Shown here: piece after piece, positions 24,404-33,556 of the stretch
Position numbering within the stretch: position 1 is the stretch's first letter
How the letters are laid out: every line of letters starts with the position of its first letter
Source of the DNA: Cellulomonas sp. JH27-2
GTDB taxonomy: Bacteria > Actinomycetota > Actinomycetes > Actinomycetales > Cellulomonadaceae
Direction of reading: 5' to 3'
DNA length: 64,000 nucleotides
NCBI RefSeq assembly: GCF_014837175.1
Contig: NZ_JACYFR010000003.1
Location: 434,001 to 498,000, forward strand
Notes under the pieces: model-generated
What the model was told of the DNA's origin: nothing
What the model saw: only the letters and a program-made list of their open reading frames with translations
Databases searched by the model: none
Program-made: the position numbers and the translations under genes

Positions 24404-26587
24404 GTGGCAGGAGCAGGGCAGCGCGGTCGCGGGCGCGGCTCGTCCGGGAACGGGCGCAGCACGTCCGGGAACCAGCGCCGTTCGGCGCGTCCCGTCGAGC
24501 AGGGCATCGTGCCCGTGCTCGCGGAGATCGCCAGCGAGGTGGACCGCATCGTCCGCCGTCCGCCCACCCGGCCCGAACTGCGCACCAAGTTCCAGGTGGT
24601 GGCGCTGCTGGTGCGTGAGGAGCGCGCCCGGCTGCAGGCCGACACGACGTTGTCGGCGGGCAAGCGGGAACAGGAGATGAAGCGGCTCGACGGTGTCGCG
24701 ACCCTGCTCGCCAAGACGGCCGCCCGGGACACGTCTCTGCTCGAGCTGCTGCGCGAGGACGCGCGCGTGTCCGACGCGGCGCGCCAGTACAAGGCGAGCC
24801 TGATGCGCGCGGGGGGCATGGAGGTGCCCGACGAGCCGGAGCCCGCGCCCCCGGCGCCGACGGCGGTCGCGACCACGCCCCAGGTGGTGCCCGTGTCCGT
24901 GCTCGCCCGCCAGCGGTCCAACCCGTTCCTGGCACCCGACTACGAGGCCGCCGCCGAGCGGCTCGCGAGCCGGCCCAAGCGGCTGGCCGGGTGGGAGCTG
25001 CTCGAGCCCCTGTTCCGGTCCTTCGAGTACGCGGCGGACGGTCGTCCGGCGTGCATGGAGCTGCCCGACGGCAGCGGCGTGTCCGCCCCCTTCGGCCGTC
25101 AGCTCATGCTGCACCAGGCCCAGGTGGTCGCGGCCGCCGCGCGTGGTCACCGCACGTTCCTGCTGGCCGACGAGCCCGGCCTGGGCAAGACGGCCCAGGC
25201 GCTGCTGGCGGCGCAGGCCGCGGACGCTTTCCCGCTGCTCGTCGTCGTCCCGAACGTCGTCAAGGCGAACTGGGCGCGCGAGGTGAGCATGTGGGCGCCG
25301 TTGCGGAACGCGACGGTCATCCACGGCGACGGGGACGACGTCAACGCGTTCGCCGACGTCGTGATCGTCAACTACGAGATCCTCGACCGGCACGTCGGCT
25401 GGCTCGGCACGCTCGGGTTCCGCGGGATGGTGGTCGACGAGGCGCACTTCATCAAGAACAAGTCGTCGCAGCGCTCGCAGCACGTGCTCGCACTGTCCGA
25501 GCAGATCCGGCAGCGCACCGCGAAGCCGCTGCTCATGGCCCTGACCGGCACGCCGCTGATCAACGACATCGAGGACTTCCGGGCCATCTGGCAGTACCTC
25601 GGCTGGATCGACGACACGGTCCCGCTGGGCGGCCTCATGACGAGCCTCGAGGAGACCGGTCTGACGCCGGCCGAGCCCGGCTTCTACGCCGCCGCCCGGC
25701 AGAGCGTGATCGACCAGGGCATCGTGCGGCGTCGCAAGGTCGACGTGGCCGCCGACATCCCCGCGCGCCGGGTCGCCGACCTGCCCGTCGAGCTCGACGG
25801 CGCCGTCGGCCGGTCCATCCGCGCCGCCGAGGCCGCGCTGGCTGCCCGCCTCGTCAGCCGGTACCGCGCGGCGCTCGAGGCGCGCGCCGCCGAGGGCGTC
25901 GGCCCCGGCATCGACCTCGACCTGGCCCGTCGGGTCGCCGCGGGCGAGCTCAAGGACTCGAGCTCGAAGGCCGGCGGCGAGAACGTCTTCACGATGGTCC
26001 GGCGGATCGGCCAGGCCAAGGCCGGGCTGGCCGCCGACTACGCCGCCCAGCTGGCGCGCAACGTCGGCAAGGTCGTGTTCTTCGCGCGGCACATCGACGT
26101 CATGGACCAGGCCGAGCAGATGTTCGCGGACCGTGGCATCAAGTACGCCTCGATCCGCGGCGAGCAGACCAGCCGCGTGCGCGAGAAGAACGTCACGGCG
26201 TTCACCGAGGACCCCGAGGTGCAGATCGCCGTCTGCTCGCTGACCGCCGCGGGGGTCGGCATCAACCTGCAGGTCGCGTCCAACCTGGTCCTCGCCGAGC
26301 TGTCCTGGACCGACGCCGAGCAGACCCAGGCCATCGACCGCATCCACCGCATCGGCCAGTCCGAGCCCGTCACGGCCTGGCGCGTCATCGCCGCGCAGAC
26401 CATCGACGCCAAGATCGCGGAGCTCATCGACAGCAAGTCGGCGCTCGCCGCTCGCGCCCTCGACGGCCTGGAGGTCGACGATGCCGCGTCGGTGGACGTC
26501 CAGCTCGAGGCGCTCGTCGCCCTGCTGACCGACGCCCTGGAGGCCGACGGAGCGACGGTCGGGACGGACGCCGAACCGGCGCTCTGA
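24404..26587 (+). CDS. SNF2-family DEAD/DEAH-box helicase (ATP-dependent translocase)
   Basis: 727 residues from the GTG with AAGGAGGA 4-5 nt upstream. A basic, disordered start and a helical region (about 40-190) precede the SNF2 core. Motif I LLADEPGLGKTAQALLA, motif II MVVDEAHFIKNKSSQRS, motif III ALTGTPLIN, motif V AAGVGINLQVASN and motif VI QAIDRIHRIGQSEPV are all intact. The layout is close to SMARCAL1/HARP-type translocases that remodel DNA without classic unwinding. No nuclease or methylase neighbours, so a defence role is not indicated. Confidence 0.92.
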   Translation: MAGAGQRGRGRGSSGNGRSTSGNQRRSARPVEQGIVPVLAEIASEVDRIVRRPPTRPELRTKFQVVALLVREERARLQADTTLSAGKREQEMKRLDGVATLLAKTAARDTSLLELLREDARVSDAARQYKASLMRAGGMEVPDEPEPAPPAPTAVATTPQVVPVSVLARQRSNPFLAPDYEAAAERLASRPKRLAGWELLEPLFRSFEYAADGRPACMELPDGSGVSAPFGRQLMLHQAQVVAAAARGHRTFLLADEPGLGKTAQALLAAQAADAFPLLVVVPNVVKANWAREVSMWAPLRNATVIHGDGDDVNAFADVVIVNYEILDRHVGWLGTLGFRGMVVDEAHFIKNKSSQRSQHVLALSEQIRQRTAKPLLMALTGTPLINDIEDFRAIWQYLGWIDDTVPLGGLMTSLEETGLTPAEPGFYAAARQSVIDQGIVRRRKVDVAADIPARRVADLPVELDGAVGRSIRAAEAALAARLVSRYRAALEARAAEGVGPGIDLDLARRVAAGELKDSSSKAGGENVFTMVRRIGQAKAGLAADYAAQLARNVGKVVFFARHIDVMDQAEQMFADRGIKYASIRGEQTSRVREKNVTAFTEDPEVQIAVCSLTAAGVGINLQVASNLVLAELSWTDAEQTQAIDRIHRIGQSEPVTAWRVIAAQTIDAKIAELIDSKSALAARALDGLEVDDAASVDVQLEALVALLTDALEADGATVGTDAEPAL

Positions 26588-26657
26588 ACCCGCTGAGCCA
26601 CTGGGCGGCCGCCGCTGCACCGACGTCACCCGAGAGGTCCGCCCGTACGATCGCCGG

Positions 26658-27593
26658 GTGCCTCCCCGTTCGCCGTTGCCGCCGCGTCACGGGCTGAGCG
26701 CCGCGTGGGTGCGGACACCTGACCGCGTCGGTCCCCGGCCACGCGCCGACGATCCGGCGACCATGGGCGAGTGGCTGCGCGACCGGCTGCCCGAGTTCGT
26801 GGACGTCGCCGGCATGCTCGAGGACGGACGCTTTGTCGACGAGACCGGCCGCGCGGTGCGCGACGACGACCCGTACCGACCGCACACGTTCGTCTGGTTC
26901 CACCGCGACCTGCGCGACGAGCCTGAGGTCACGGCCCCGATCCACGTCGTGCACCGGGACGAGCGGCTCGTCGTCGTCGACAAGCCGCCGTTCCTCTCGT
27001 CGATCCCGCGCGGGCGGCACGTCATGCAGAGCGTCGTCGTGCGCATGCGGGCCGAGCTGGACCTGCCGGAGCTGTCGCCGCTGCACCGGCTCGACCGCGT
27101 GACGTCCGGGCTGCTCATGCTCGCCACCGAGCAGCGCTGGCGCGGGCCGTACCAGAGCCTGTTCGAGCGACGCGCGGTCGACAAGACCTACCGGGCGCTG
27201 GCGCCTCTGCGCGACGACCTGGACCTGCCGCTCGTCGTGCGCAACCACATCCGCAAGGAGCGCGGGTCGTGGCAGGCGCAGGTGGTCCCGGACGCGCCGG
27301 TCAACGCGGTGACGCGCATCGCCCTCGAGTCCGTGGTGGGGGAGGGGCCGGAGGCGCGCGGCATCTACCGCCTGACGCCGTCCACCGGCCGCACGCACCA
27401 GCTGCGCGTTCACCTCAACGGCCTCGGCATCCCCATCGTCGACGACCCGCTGTACCCGCTGGTCCGCGACGTGGAGGTCGACGACTTCCGCCACCCTCTG
27501 CAGCTCCTGGCCGGCGAGGTGGCATTCACCGATCCCGTCGACGGGACGACGCGGCGGTTCGAGAGCGTCCGGCGGTTGCCGCTGACCGGCTGA
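26658..27593 (+). CDS. RluA-family RNA pseudouridine synthase
   Basis: 311 residues from GTG. Catalytic loop PLHRLDRVTSGLLML with the essential Asp; VVDKPPFLSSIPRGRH is the conserved RluA start, DKTYRAL the family strand, and TPSTGRTHQLRVHLNGLGIP the KL-type motif. An N-terminal extension of about 90 residues (GEWLRDRLPEFVDVAGMLED) resembles the S4-like region seen in some actinobacterial members. Converts uridine to pseudouridine in rRNA or tRNA; the exact site is not predictable. Confidence 0.92.
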   Translation: MPPRSPLPPRHGLSAAWVRTPDRVGPRPRADDPATMGEWLRDRLPEFVDVAGMLEDGRFVDETGRAVRDDDPYRPHTFVWFHRDLRDEPEVTAPIHVVHRDERLVVVDKPPFLSSIPRGRHVMQSVVVRMRAELDLPELSPLHRLDRVTSGLLMLATEQRWRGPYQSLFERRAVDKTYRALAPLRDDLDLPLVVRNHIRKERGSWQAQVVPDAPVNAVTRIALESVVGEGPEARGIYRLTPSTGRTHQLRVHLNGLGIPIVDDPLYPLVRDVEVDDFRHPLQLLAGEVAFTDPVDGTTRRFESVRRLPLTG

Positions 27594-27638
27594 GGTGAAG
27601 GCCTCGACGTGATGGCGTCGTCGTCCTACCGTCGAGGC

Positions 27639-27962
27639 ATGTGCCGCAACATCACGACCCTGCGCGGGCTCGAACCACCGGCCACCGACCAGGAGGTCGA
27701 GGCCGCCGCGCGCCAGTACGTGCGCAAGGTGACCGGCGTCCAGAAGCTGAGCGACGCGACGCGTGACGCGTTCGAGGCCGCGGTCGCCGCGGTCGCGGCC
27801 GCCACGGCGAGCGTGCTCGACGACCTCCCCGACCGCCGCAACCCGCCGACGACGATGCCGCCGCTGCGCCGCCCCGAGGTGCAGGAGCGCATCGCGCGCC
27901 GGATGGCGGAGCGTGAGGAGCACGAGCGGATGCACGAGCTGGGGATCGCCCACACGCACTGA
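27639..27962 (+). CDS. DUF2277 domain-containing protein
   Basis: 107 residues. MCRNITTLRGLEPPATDQEV then AAARQYVRKVTGVQKLS is the diagnostic start of the DUF2277 family, whose members begin MCRNI. The helix rich in Ala (FEAAVAAVAAATASVLDDL) and a charged C-terminal tail complete it. Function unknown; the N-terminal Cys is invariant in the family. Family members usually end near residue 90, so the charged tail is slightly long. Confidence 0.88.
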   Translation: MCRNITTLRGLEPPATDQEVEAAARQYVRKVTGVQKLSDATRDAFEAAVAAVAAATASVLDDLPDRRNPPTTMPPLRRPEVQERIARRMAEREEHERMHELGIAHTH

Positions 27963-28005
27963 GACGGCGCACGTCGAGGTGCGCCGCGGCCCCTAGGCTC
28001 GTCCC

Positions 28006-28668
28006 ATGGCGATCCTGCACTCGGCCGCTCTTCGACCCACCAAGCTCGAGCTCGTCACCGACTGGGTTCCACGGCAGGCGTGGTTCGCCGGCGACCCGTC
28101 GGCGACGTTCACGCAGGTGGGCGCGTTCCGGTTCGACGACCCCGACGGCGAGGTCGGCGTCGAGACGCTGCTGGTGCGCGCCGGCGACGGGCCCGTGCTG
28201 CAGGTGCCGTTGACGTACCGCGCGGCCCCGCTCGAAGGCGGCGAGCCGTGGTTCGTCACGACCATGGAGCACTCGGTGCTCGGCGAGCGGTGGGTCTACG
28301 ACGGCGTCGGCGACCCCGTCTACCTCGCGACGGTGGTCGCCACGATCTGCAACGCCGGCGAGCAGGCCGAGCTTTTGGTCGAGTCCGGCGGTGAGCGCGT
28401 GCGGCGCGAGCCGACGGCTCTGGTCCGCGGGGGAGGTGCGCGCGACGGTCGGGTGCCGCAGGTCGCGGGCGTTCCGTCGCAGGTGCGGGACGACGACGGC
28501 CGGACGCTGGTTACCGTGGGCGAGCTGAACCTGTCGATCGCCCGCCAGCTCTTTCCCACGAGCCCCGCGGGCGCGACGAGCACGCCGGCGGGATCGCTCA
28601 CCGGGACATGGGCCGGCCAGGACGACCCGGTGGAGCTGGTCCGGATCGTGACGCTGGCGGAGATGTAG
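28006..28668 (+). CDS. maltokinase N-terminal-cap-like domain protein
   Basis: 220 residues. LRPTKLELVTDWVPRQAWFA, FRFDDPDGEVGVETLLVRAG and VLQVPLTYRAAPLEGGEPWF match the actinobacterial family resembling the cap domain of maltokinases (the corynebacterial Cg0192-type proteins). The kinase catalytic domain is absent, so it is a free-standing cap; its role is unknown. No signal peptide. The last codons sit 3 bp from the convergent SDR gene. Confidence 0.82.
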   Translation: MAILHSAALRPTKLELVTDWVPRQAWFAGDPSATFTQVGAFRFDDPDGEVGVETLLVRAGDGPVLQVPLTYRAAPLEGGEPWFVTTMEHSVLGERWVYDGVGDPVYLATVVATICNAGEQAELLVESGGERVRREPTALVRGGGARDGRVPQVAGVPSQVRDDDGRTLVTVGELNLSIARQLFPTSPAGATSTPAGSLTGTWAGQDDPVELVRIVTLAEM

Positions 28669-28670
28669 GG

Positions 28671-29387
28671 CTACCAGCCCAGCTCGCCCTCGTCCTCCTG
28701 GAACGTCCCCGTGGGCCCGTCGGGCCCGATGGTCGCCAGAGCCGCGACGACGCGCGCGCTCTCGGCGGCCGGGCGCCCAGGGTGGCTGCCGGGGTCGCCG
28801 CCGCCGAGTTCGGTCGCCGTGATGCCGGGCTCCACGGCGTTCACCTTGATGCCCGGGTAGGCGCGCGCGTACTGCACGGTCAGCATCGAGACGGCCGCCT
28901 TGCTCGACCCGTAGACGATCGAGACGAACCGCGACGCGGGCCGCGACGGCTCGTGAGTCGCCCAGAACGATCCCAGTGCGCTCGAGACGTTGACGACGAC
29001 GGGGTTCGACGACTGCTCCAGCAGCGGCAGCGCCGCCTCCGTCACGCGGACGATCCCCACCGCGTTGGTGTCGAAGACGCCCAGGACGCTCGGCCCGTCG
29101 AGCGCCTCCTGCTGGCTGCCGCCGCCGTCGCGCTTGGCGATCCCGGCGTTGTTGACGACGACGTCGAGGCCGGTGCCGGCCTCCGCGATCGTCGCGAACG
29201 CCGCCGCGACGGACGCGTCGTCCGTGACGTCGAGCTGGACGAAGCGTGCGCCGACCTCGTCCGCGGCCGCGCGGCCGCGGGACTCGTCGCGGGCGGCGAG
29301 CCAGACGGTGTGCCCCGCGTCGAGCAGGAGGCGGGCGGTTTCCTTGCCGAGGCCCTTGTTGGCCCCGGTGATCAATGTGGTGGTCAT
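28671..29387 (-). CDS. short-chain dehydrogenase/reductase
   Basis: 238 residues from ATG. TLITGANKGLGKETARLLLD is the cofactor glycine motif (TGxxxGxG), NNAGIA the structural NAG motif, and VNVSSALGS with YGSSKAA the Ser-Tyr-Lys catalytic set. An Arg in LAARDESRG suggests NADPH. Substrate unknown. It is divergent from, and probably controlled by, the adjacent XRE-type regulator, a frequent arrangement for this regulator class. Confidence 0.92.
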   Translation of the reverse strand: MTTTLITGANKGLGKETARLLLDAGHTVWLAARDESRGRAAADEVGARFVQLDVTDDASVAAAFATIAEAGTGLDVVVNNAGIAKRDGGGSQQEALDGPSVLGVFDTNAVGIVRVTEAALPLLEQSSNPVVVNVSSALGSFWATHEPSRPASRFVSIVYGSSKAAVSMLTVQYARAYPGIKVNAVEPGITATELGGGDPGSHPGRPAAESARVVAALATIGPDGPTGTFQEDEGELGW

Positions 29388-29488
29388 GCCTCGATCGTGC
29401 GCCTGACCGGGCGGCGCAGGCAGTCGTCCCGTCGTCGTAGGACTGCCAGGACCAGGACAAGCCGCCGGCCGACGAGCAGACTGGGCGC

Positions 29489-30331
29489 ATGAGCTCAGAG
29501 TTCGGCGCGGCCGTGCGCGGATGGCGCGAACGCGTCGCGCCCGAGGCCGTGGGCCTGCCCGCCGGCGGGCGCCGCCGGGCACCCGGGTTGCGCCGCGAGG
29601 AGCTCGCCGGTCTCGCGGGCATCTCGATGGACTACCTCACGCGCCTCGAGCAGGGCCGCGCGACGACCCCGTCTGCGCAGGTCGTCGAGGCCCTGGCCCG
29701 CGGGCTGCGCCTCTCGGACCCCGAGCGGGACCTGCTGCACGAGCTGGCGGGACTGTCCGCGCCGGGGCCGGGCGTGGTCCCGACGCGGATCACGCCGGGC
29801 GTCATGCGCCTGCTCGACCGGCTCGCGGGCGTGCCGCTCGTCGTCTACGACGCGGCCTGGAACCTCGTCGTCGCCAACGCGCCCTACGACGCGCTCATGG
29901 GCGCGACCACCGAGCTGAGCGCCGACGACCGCAACGGCGTGTGGCGCAACGTCGTCGGCGGCGGGTCGCGTGCGGTGCTGACCGCCGACGAGCACAACGC
30001 GCAGGTCGTCGGCCTCGTCGCGGATCTGCGCACGACCGCCGCGCGCTACCCGGCCGACGCGGGCGTGCGACGCCTCGTCGCCCGGCTGCGTGCCGCGAGC
30101 CCGCGGTTCGCCGAGCTGTGGGAGGCGCCCCCGGCGCCGCCGGCGACCGAGGGGTCGCGGCACAAGGTCGTCGACCACCCGACGGTCGGCCGCGTCGCGC
30201 TCGAGTGCGACACCCTGGTGGTGGCCGGCAGCAACCTGCGGATCATGGCCTACACGGCCGAGCCGGGTACGCAGGACGCCGAGCGTCTGCAGCTCGCGAT
30301 CGTGCTGGGCACGCAGTCGCTGGTCGGGTAG
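29489..30331 (+). CDS. XRE-family regulator with MmyB-like ligand-binding domain
   Basis: 280 residues. An N-terminal helix-turn-helix (LRREELAGLAGISMDYLTRL then EQGRATTPSAQVVEALARGL) is followed by a C-terminal MmyB-like domain (VPLVVYDAAWNLVVANAPYD, WRNVVGG, LRAASPRFAELWEA, HPTVGRVALECDTL), reported in related structures to bind fatty-acid-like ligands. Such regulators commonly repress a divergently transcribed SDR gene, exactly the arrangement here (101 bp between starts). Confidence 0.92.
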   Translation: MSSEFGAAVRGWRERVAPEAVGLPAGGRRRAPGLRREELAGLAGISMDYLTRLEQGRATTPSAQVVEALARGLRLSDPERDLLHELAGLSAPGPGVVPTRITPGVMRLLDRLAGVPLVVYDAAWNLVVANAPYDALMGATTELSADDRNGVWRNVVGGGSRAVLTADEHNAQVVGLVADLRTTAARYPADAGVRRLVARLRAASPRFAELWEAPPAPPATEGSRHKVVDHPTVGRVALECDTLVVAGSNLRIMAYTAEPGTQDAERLQLAIVLGTQSLVG

Positions 30332-30970
30332 CTACTCGACCCCGCGGTCCGGGCGGGTCATGTCGCCCGTGACGGGCGCCGAGCCGGTGGGACCCAGGCG
30401 GAGCTGGACGACGCCGGCGTCGCCGGTCAGGGCCGGCTCGAGCAGCCGCAGCGCGGCGGGAACGGCGCCGTCGGGGAACACCTTCTTTCCCTGCCCCAGC
30501 ACGATCGGGTGCACCCACAACGTGAGCACGTCGAACAGGTCGGCCGCGAGCAGCGTCTGGACCAGGTCCACGCTGCCGATGACGTGCACGTTCTCGTGCC
30601 GCTCGCGCACGGCCCGCACCTCGGAGAGCAGGTCGGGCCCCAGCTGGGACGATCCGCGCCAACCGAGCTCGGGCGTGCCGCGGCTCGCGACGTACTTGGG
30701 GATGTCGGCGAACTTCGCGCCGATCTCCCCGTCCTGCCCGGTCTCGTGCTGGGGCCAGTAGGCCGCGAAGATGTCGTACGTGCGGCGTCCCAGCAGCAGC
30801 GCGTCCATCGCCGCGATGCCCGCACCCACCTGCGCGCCGATGGCCTCGTCGGCGAACGGCGCCTGCCAGCCGCCGAACGGGAAGCCGCCCGACGTGTCCT
30901 CGTCGGGCCCGCCCGGCGCCTGGGCGACGAGGTCGAGGGTGGTGAACAGGTCGATGTGCAGGCGGCCCAT
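30332..30970 (-). CDS. dihydrofolate reductase family protein (RibD C-terminal-like)
   Basis: 212 residues. HIDLFTTLDLVAQAPGGPDE, then ALLLGRRTYDIFAAYWP and PKYVASRG are the landmarks of the small DHFR-like reductases, with VHVIGSVDLVQTLLAADLFD and LWVHPIVLGQGKKVF near the end. These act on uncharacterised substrates with NADPH. It ends immediately next to the convergent XRE gene, and lies upstream-adjacent (35 bp) to the DJ-1/PfpI gene on the same strand, so it is probably the second gene of an operon. Confidence 0.88.
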   Translation of the reverse strand: MGRLHIDLFTTLDLVAQAPGGPDEDTSGGFPFGGWQAPFADEAIGAQVGAGIAAMDALLLGRRTYDIFAAYWPQHETGQDGEIGAKFADIPKYVASRGTPELGWRGSSQLGPDLLSEVRAVRERHENVHVIGSVDLVQTLLAADLFDVLTLWVHPIVLGQGKKVFPDGAVPAALRLLEPALTGDAGVVQLRLGPTGSAPVTGDMTRPDRGVE

Positions 30971-31005
30971 GGTGGCTCCGATCGTGTCGCCGGGACGTCC
31001 GGCGG

Positions 31006-31563
31006 TCAGCCCAGGACGGTGTCGATCGCGCCCAGGAACTCGTCGAGGTCGTCGGGGTCGCGCGACGTGATGAGGGTGTACCCGCCGGCGTCGTCGACCA
31101 CCACCGGCTCGTCCTTCCAGCCTGCGGCACCGGCGTTGAGGATGTCGGTCTGCAGGGAGGCGTAGGACGTCAGCGTCTTGCCGTTGACGGCGTCGGCGGT
31201 GACCAGTGCCCACGGGCCGTGGCAGATGGCCGCCACCGGTCGGCCCGACGACGTGAACGACCGCACGATCTTCATCGCCCGCTCCGACAGCCGCAGCGCG
31301 TCGGCGTTGAGCGTGCCGCCCGGGATGAGCAGCAGGTCGTACTTCGCCGGGTCGACGTCGTCGAGCGTGACGTCGGGCTTGAACCGGTCGCCCAGCTCCT
31401 TGTCACCGACGAGCGTCTGGACCTTCTTCTTCTTGACGGCGGCCAGCGTCACCGCGGCCCCCGAGCTCCGCAGGTGCGCGAGGGGGACGACGAGCTCGTC
31501 GTGCTCCACGCCGTAGTTGGACACGATGGTCAGCACGCGACGACCCGCGAGGGTTTTGCTCAT
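31006..31563 (-). CDS. DJ-1/PfpI family protein
   Basis: 185 residues. The nucleophile elbow is AAICHGPWALVTAD with the reactive Cys; the flanking LLLIPGGTLNADALRLS holds the conserved Glu/Asp region. The family includes YhbO/PfpI-type protein repair or glyoxalase-like enzymes. KKKKVQTLVGDK is a basic surface loop. First gene of the pair with the DHFR-like reductase. Confidence 0.88.
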   Translation of the reverse strand: MSKTLAGRRVLTIVSNYGVEHDELVVPLAHLRSSGAAVTLAAVKKKKVQTLVGDKELGDRFKPDVTLDDVDPAKYDLLLIPGGTLNADALRLSERAMKIVRSFTSSGRPVAAICHGPWALVTADAVNGKTLTSYASLQTDILNAGAAGWKDEPVVVDDAGGYTLITSRDPDDLDEFLGAIDTVLG

Positions 31564-31657
31564 GGGCACACGCTATGCCTCGAATCCGTGTGCGCGCTGC
31601 CGGAAGGTCCCACGACCTGCGTCGCGGGACGCAAAGGCCGCGTCCCGACGAACCGGC

Positions 31658-32977
31658 TCACGACGACCGGCGCCGCCACACGTCACGCAGCGGCGGGACG
31701 GTCACGCCGACGGTGAGGAGGTCCGCCCGGGTGCGGCGGCGGTTGCGCAGCACGCCGGCGACGCCGAGCACCCACGGCACCAGCAGCACCGAGAACGCGA
31801 GCCGGTAGGCGTCCAGGGAGTAGGACGTCGCTCCGGCGGGGGACGCGAGCTGCAGGACCAGCCCGATGGCCAGGACCGCGCCGATGGTCGACGTGAACCC
31901 TCCCGTGTTCACGAAGCCCGTCGCCGTGCCCTGCAGGTGCGGCGGCGACCACGACCGCGCGAAGTCCATCCCGACCAGGGAGACGGGCCCGCCCGCCCCC
32001 ACCACCACGACGAACACGAGCAGCTGCCATATGGGTCGCGGCGTCGAGGGCACCAGCAGTGCGATCCACGCGACGAGCGTCGCCACGCAGCTGGCCAGCA
32101 CCGACCAGGACCTGCGCAGCGGGTGGCGCGCGGTGAAACGCCCGACGAGCGGCCCGGTGACCATCGCGGTGAGGGTCAGCGCCAGCAGCAGCGTGCTCGC
32201 CTCGGCCTTGCTGCGGTGCTGGGCCGTGACGAAGAACGGCACGCCCCACAGCAGCCCGATGACGTTGGCGCTGAACGGCGTGACGAAGTGCGACCACCAG
32301 CCCAGCCGGGTCCCTGCTGGCTCGGCGGACGCGCGCACCGCCTGTCGGAACCGTGCGGGCGCCTCCTCGGTGCGTCCGCCGAGCGGTCCGGGGCGGACGC
32401 ATGCGAACGCGAAGACCGTCGCGGCCAACCCGACCACGGCCAGCGACCCGAAGGCCGCGGTCCACCCGTACCTGTGCAGGACGAGCGCGACGGGGATGGC
32501 CGACGCGAGCTGGCCGCTCTGCCCGATCAGGCCCGTGACCTGCACCAGCACCGGCACGCGACGCGGCGGGAACCACTGGGCGACCAGGCGGATCGCGCTG
32601 ATGAAGATCGCGGCGTCGCCCGCGCCCAGCAGCACGCGCGCGACGAGCGCCGTCGGGACGTCGTGCGCGACCGCGAGCACCATCTGCCCGACAGCCATCA
32701 CGAACGAGCCCACCGTGATCAGCGCCCGCGCCCCGAACCGGTCGAGGAGTCGCCCGGCGGGGATCTGCAGGCCCGCGTAGACGGTCAGCTGCACCACGGA
32801 GAACGCGGCCAGGCCCGTCGCGGACAGCGAGAACCGGTCGATCGCCTCGACGCCGGCAACGCCCAGCGCGCTGCGGTGCGTGACGCCGACGAAGTAGGCC
32901 GTGACCGCGGCCGCGTACACGAGCGCGGCGCCGACCGGTGCGCGCGCACCGCCCGCTGGCGGTGGTGCGCCCGTCAT
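31658..32977 (-). CDS. MFS transporter
   Basis: 439 residues with about 12 hydrophobic segments. The major-facilitator signature between helices 2 and 3 is visible as GRLLDRFGARALITVGS, and helix 4 to 5 has ARVLLGAGDAAIFISAIRLV, close to the nitrate/sugar-phosphate type. Both halves are present, so it looks intact. Substrate not predictable. Transcribed alone; its start region faces the small membrane protein gene. Confidence 0.9.
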   Translation of the reverse strand: MTGAPPPAGGARAPVGAALVYAAAVTAYFVGVTHRSALGVAGVEAIDRFSLSATGLAAFSVVQLTVYAGLQIPAGRLLDRFGARALITVGSFVMAVGQMVLAVAHDVPTALVARVLLGAGDAAIFISAIRLVAQWFPPRRVPVLVQVTGLIGQSGQLASAIPVALVLHRYGWTAAFGSLAVVGLAATVFAFACVRPGPLGGRTEEAPARFRQAVRASAEPAGTRLGWWSHFVTPFSANVIGLLWGVPFFVTAQHRSKAEASTLLLALTLTAMVTGPLVGRFTARHPLRRSWSVLASCVATLVAWIALLVPSTPRPIWQLLVFVVVVGAGGPVSLVGMDFARSWSPPHLQGTATGFVNTGGFTSTIGAVLAIGLVLQLASPAGATSYSLDAYRLAFSVLLVPWVLGVAGVLRNRRRTRADLLTVGVTVPPLRDVWRRRSS

Positions 32978-33190
32978 GGCTGGGTCCCTCGGTCGGTCGT
33001 CGGCCGGGCTGCGCGCCCGCGGTCCCAGCGTAGGCGGTCGGGCGGGGGCGCCGTGCCGACCGCCGGACGGGCGGTCTCAGGTCGCGGAATGGTCACGATT
33101 CACCCGCAAGGGTGACGTACCGCCTCTCGTTGCTGGTACGAAAGGTCTCCGGGGAGGCGACGCGGGCGTCGCTGCAGGAGGGGGCTCCAC

Positions 33191-33556
33191 ATGAATGACG
33201 TCATGCGTGCCGGTCGGGTGCCGGCGCTCACGGCCGCGACGGCCGCCATGCTCACTGCCGGTCTGCTGACGGCGACGTCCGCCGGCGCGGCCACGTCGAG
33301 CTCGTTGCTCGCGCTGCTCGCATGGGCCGTCGCCCTGGTGGGTGCGGTGGTGCAGTTCCTGACGCTCGACCGGCCGACGAGCCGGCGCGGCCTGCTGGCC
33401 GCCGTGGTCTCCCTGCTGGCGAGCGCCGCCGTGTGGGGGGCACTGGGCTCCGATGCGGCCGGGGCGCTGGCGGGGGTCTCGACCCTGCTGTTCCTGGTGC
33501 TCGCGACGGGAACCACGGTCGCGCGCGCGTCGCAGCCGCGCGTCACGGCCGGCTGA
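33191..33556 (+). CDS. small four-helix membrane protein
   Basis: 121 residues with four hydrophobic stretches (about 10-30, 35-53, 64-82, 85-105) and short charged loops (LDRPTSRRG). GGAGG lies 10 nt before the ATG. No family recognised. Its 3' end overlaps the convergent DUF998-like gene by 14 bp. An inverted repeat TCACCC-GCAA-GGGTGA (33100-33115) precedes it and might be an operator. Confidence 0.65.
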   Translation: MNDVMRAGRVPALTAATAAMLTAGLLTATSAGAATSSSLLALLAWAVALVGAVVQFLTLDRPTSRRGLLAAVVSLLASAAVWGALGSDAAGALAGVSTLLFLVLATGTTVARASQPRVTAG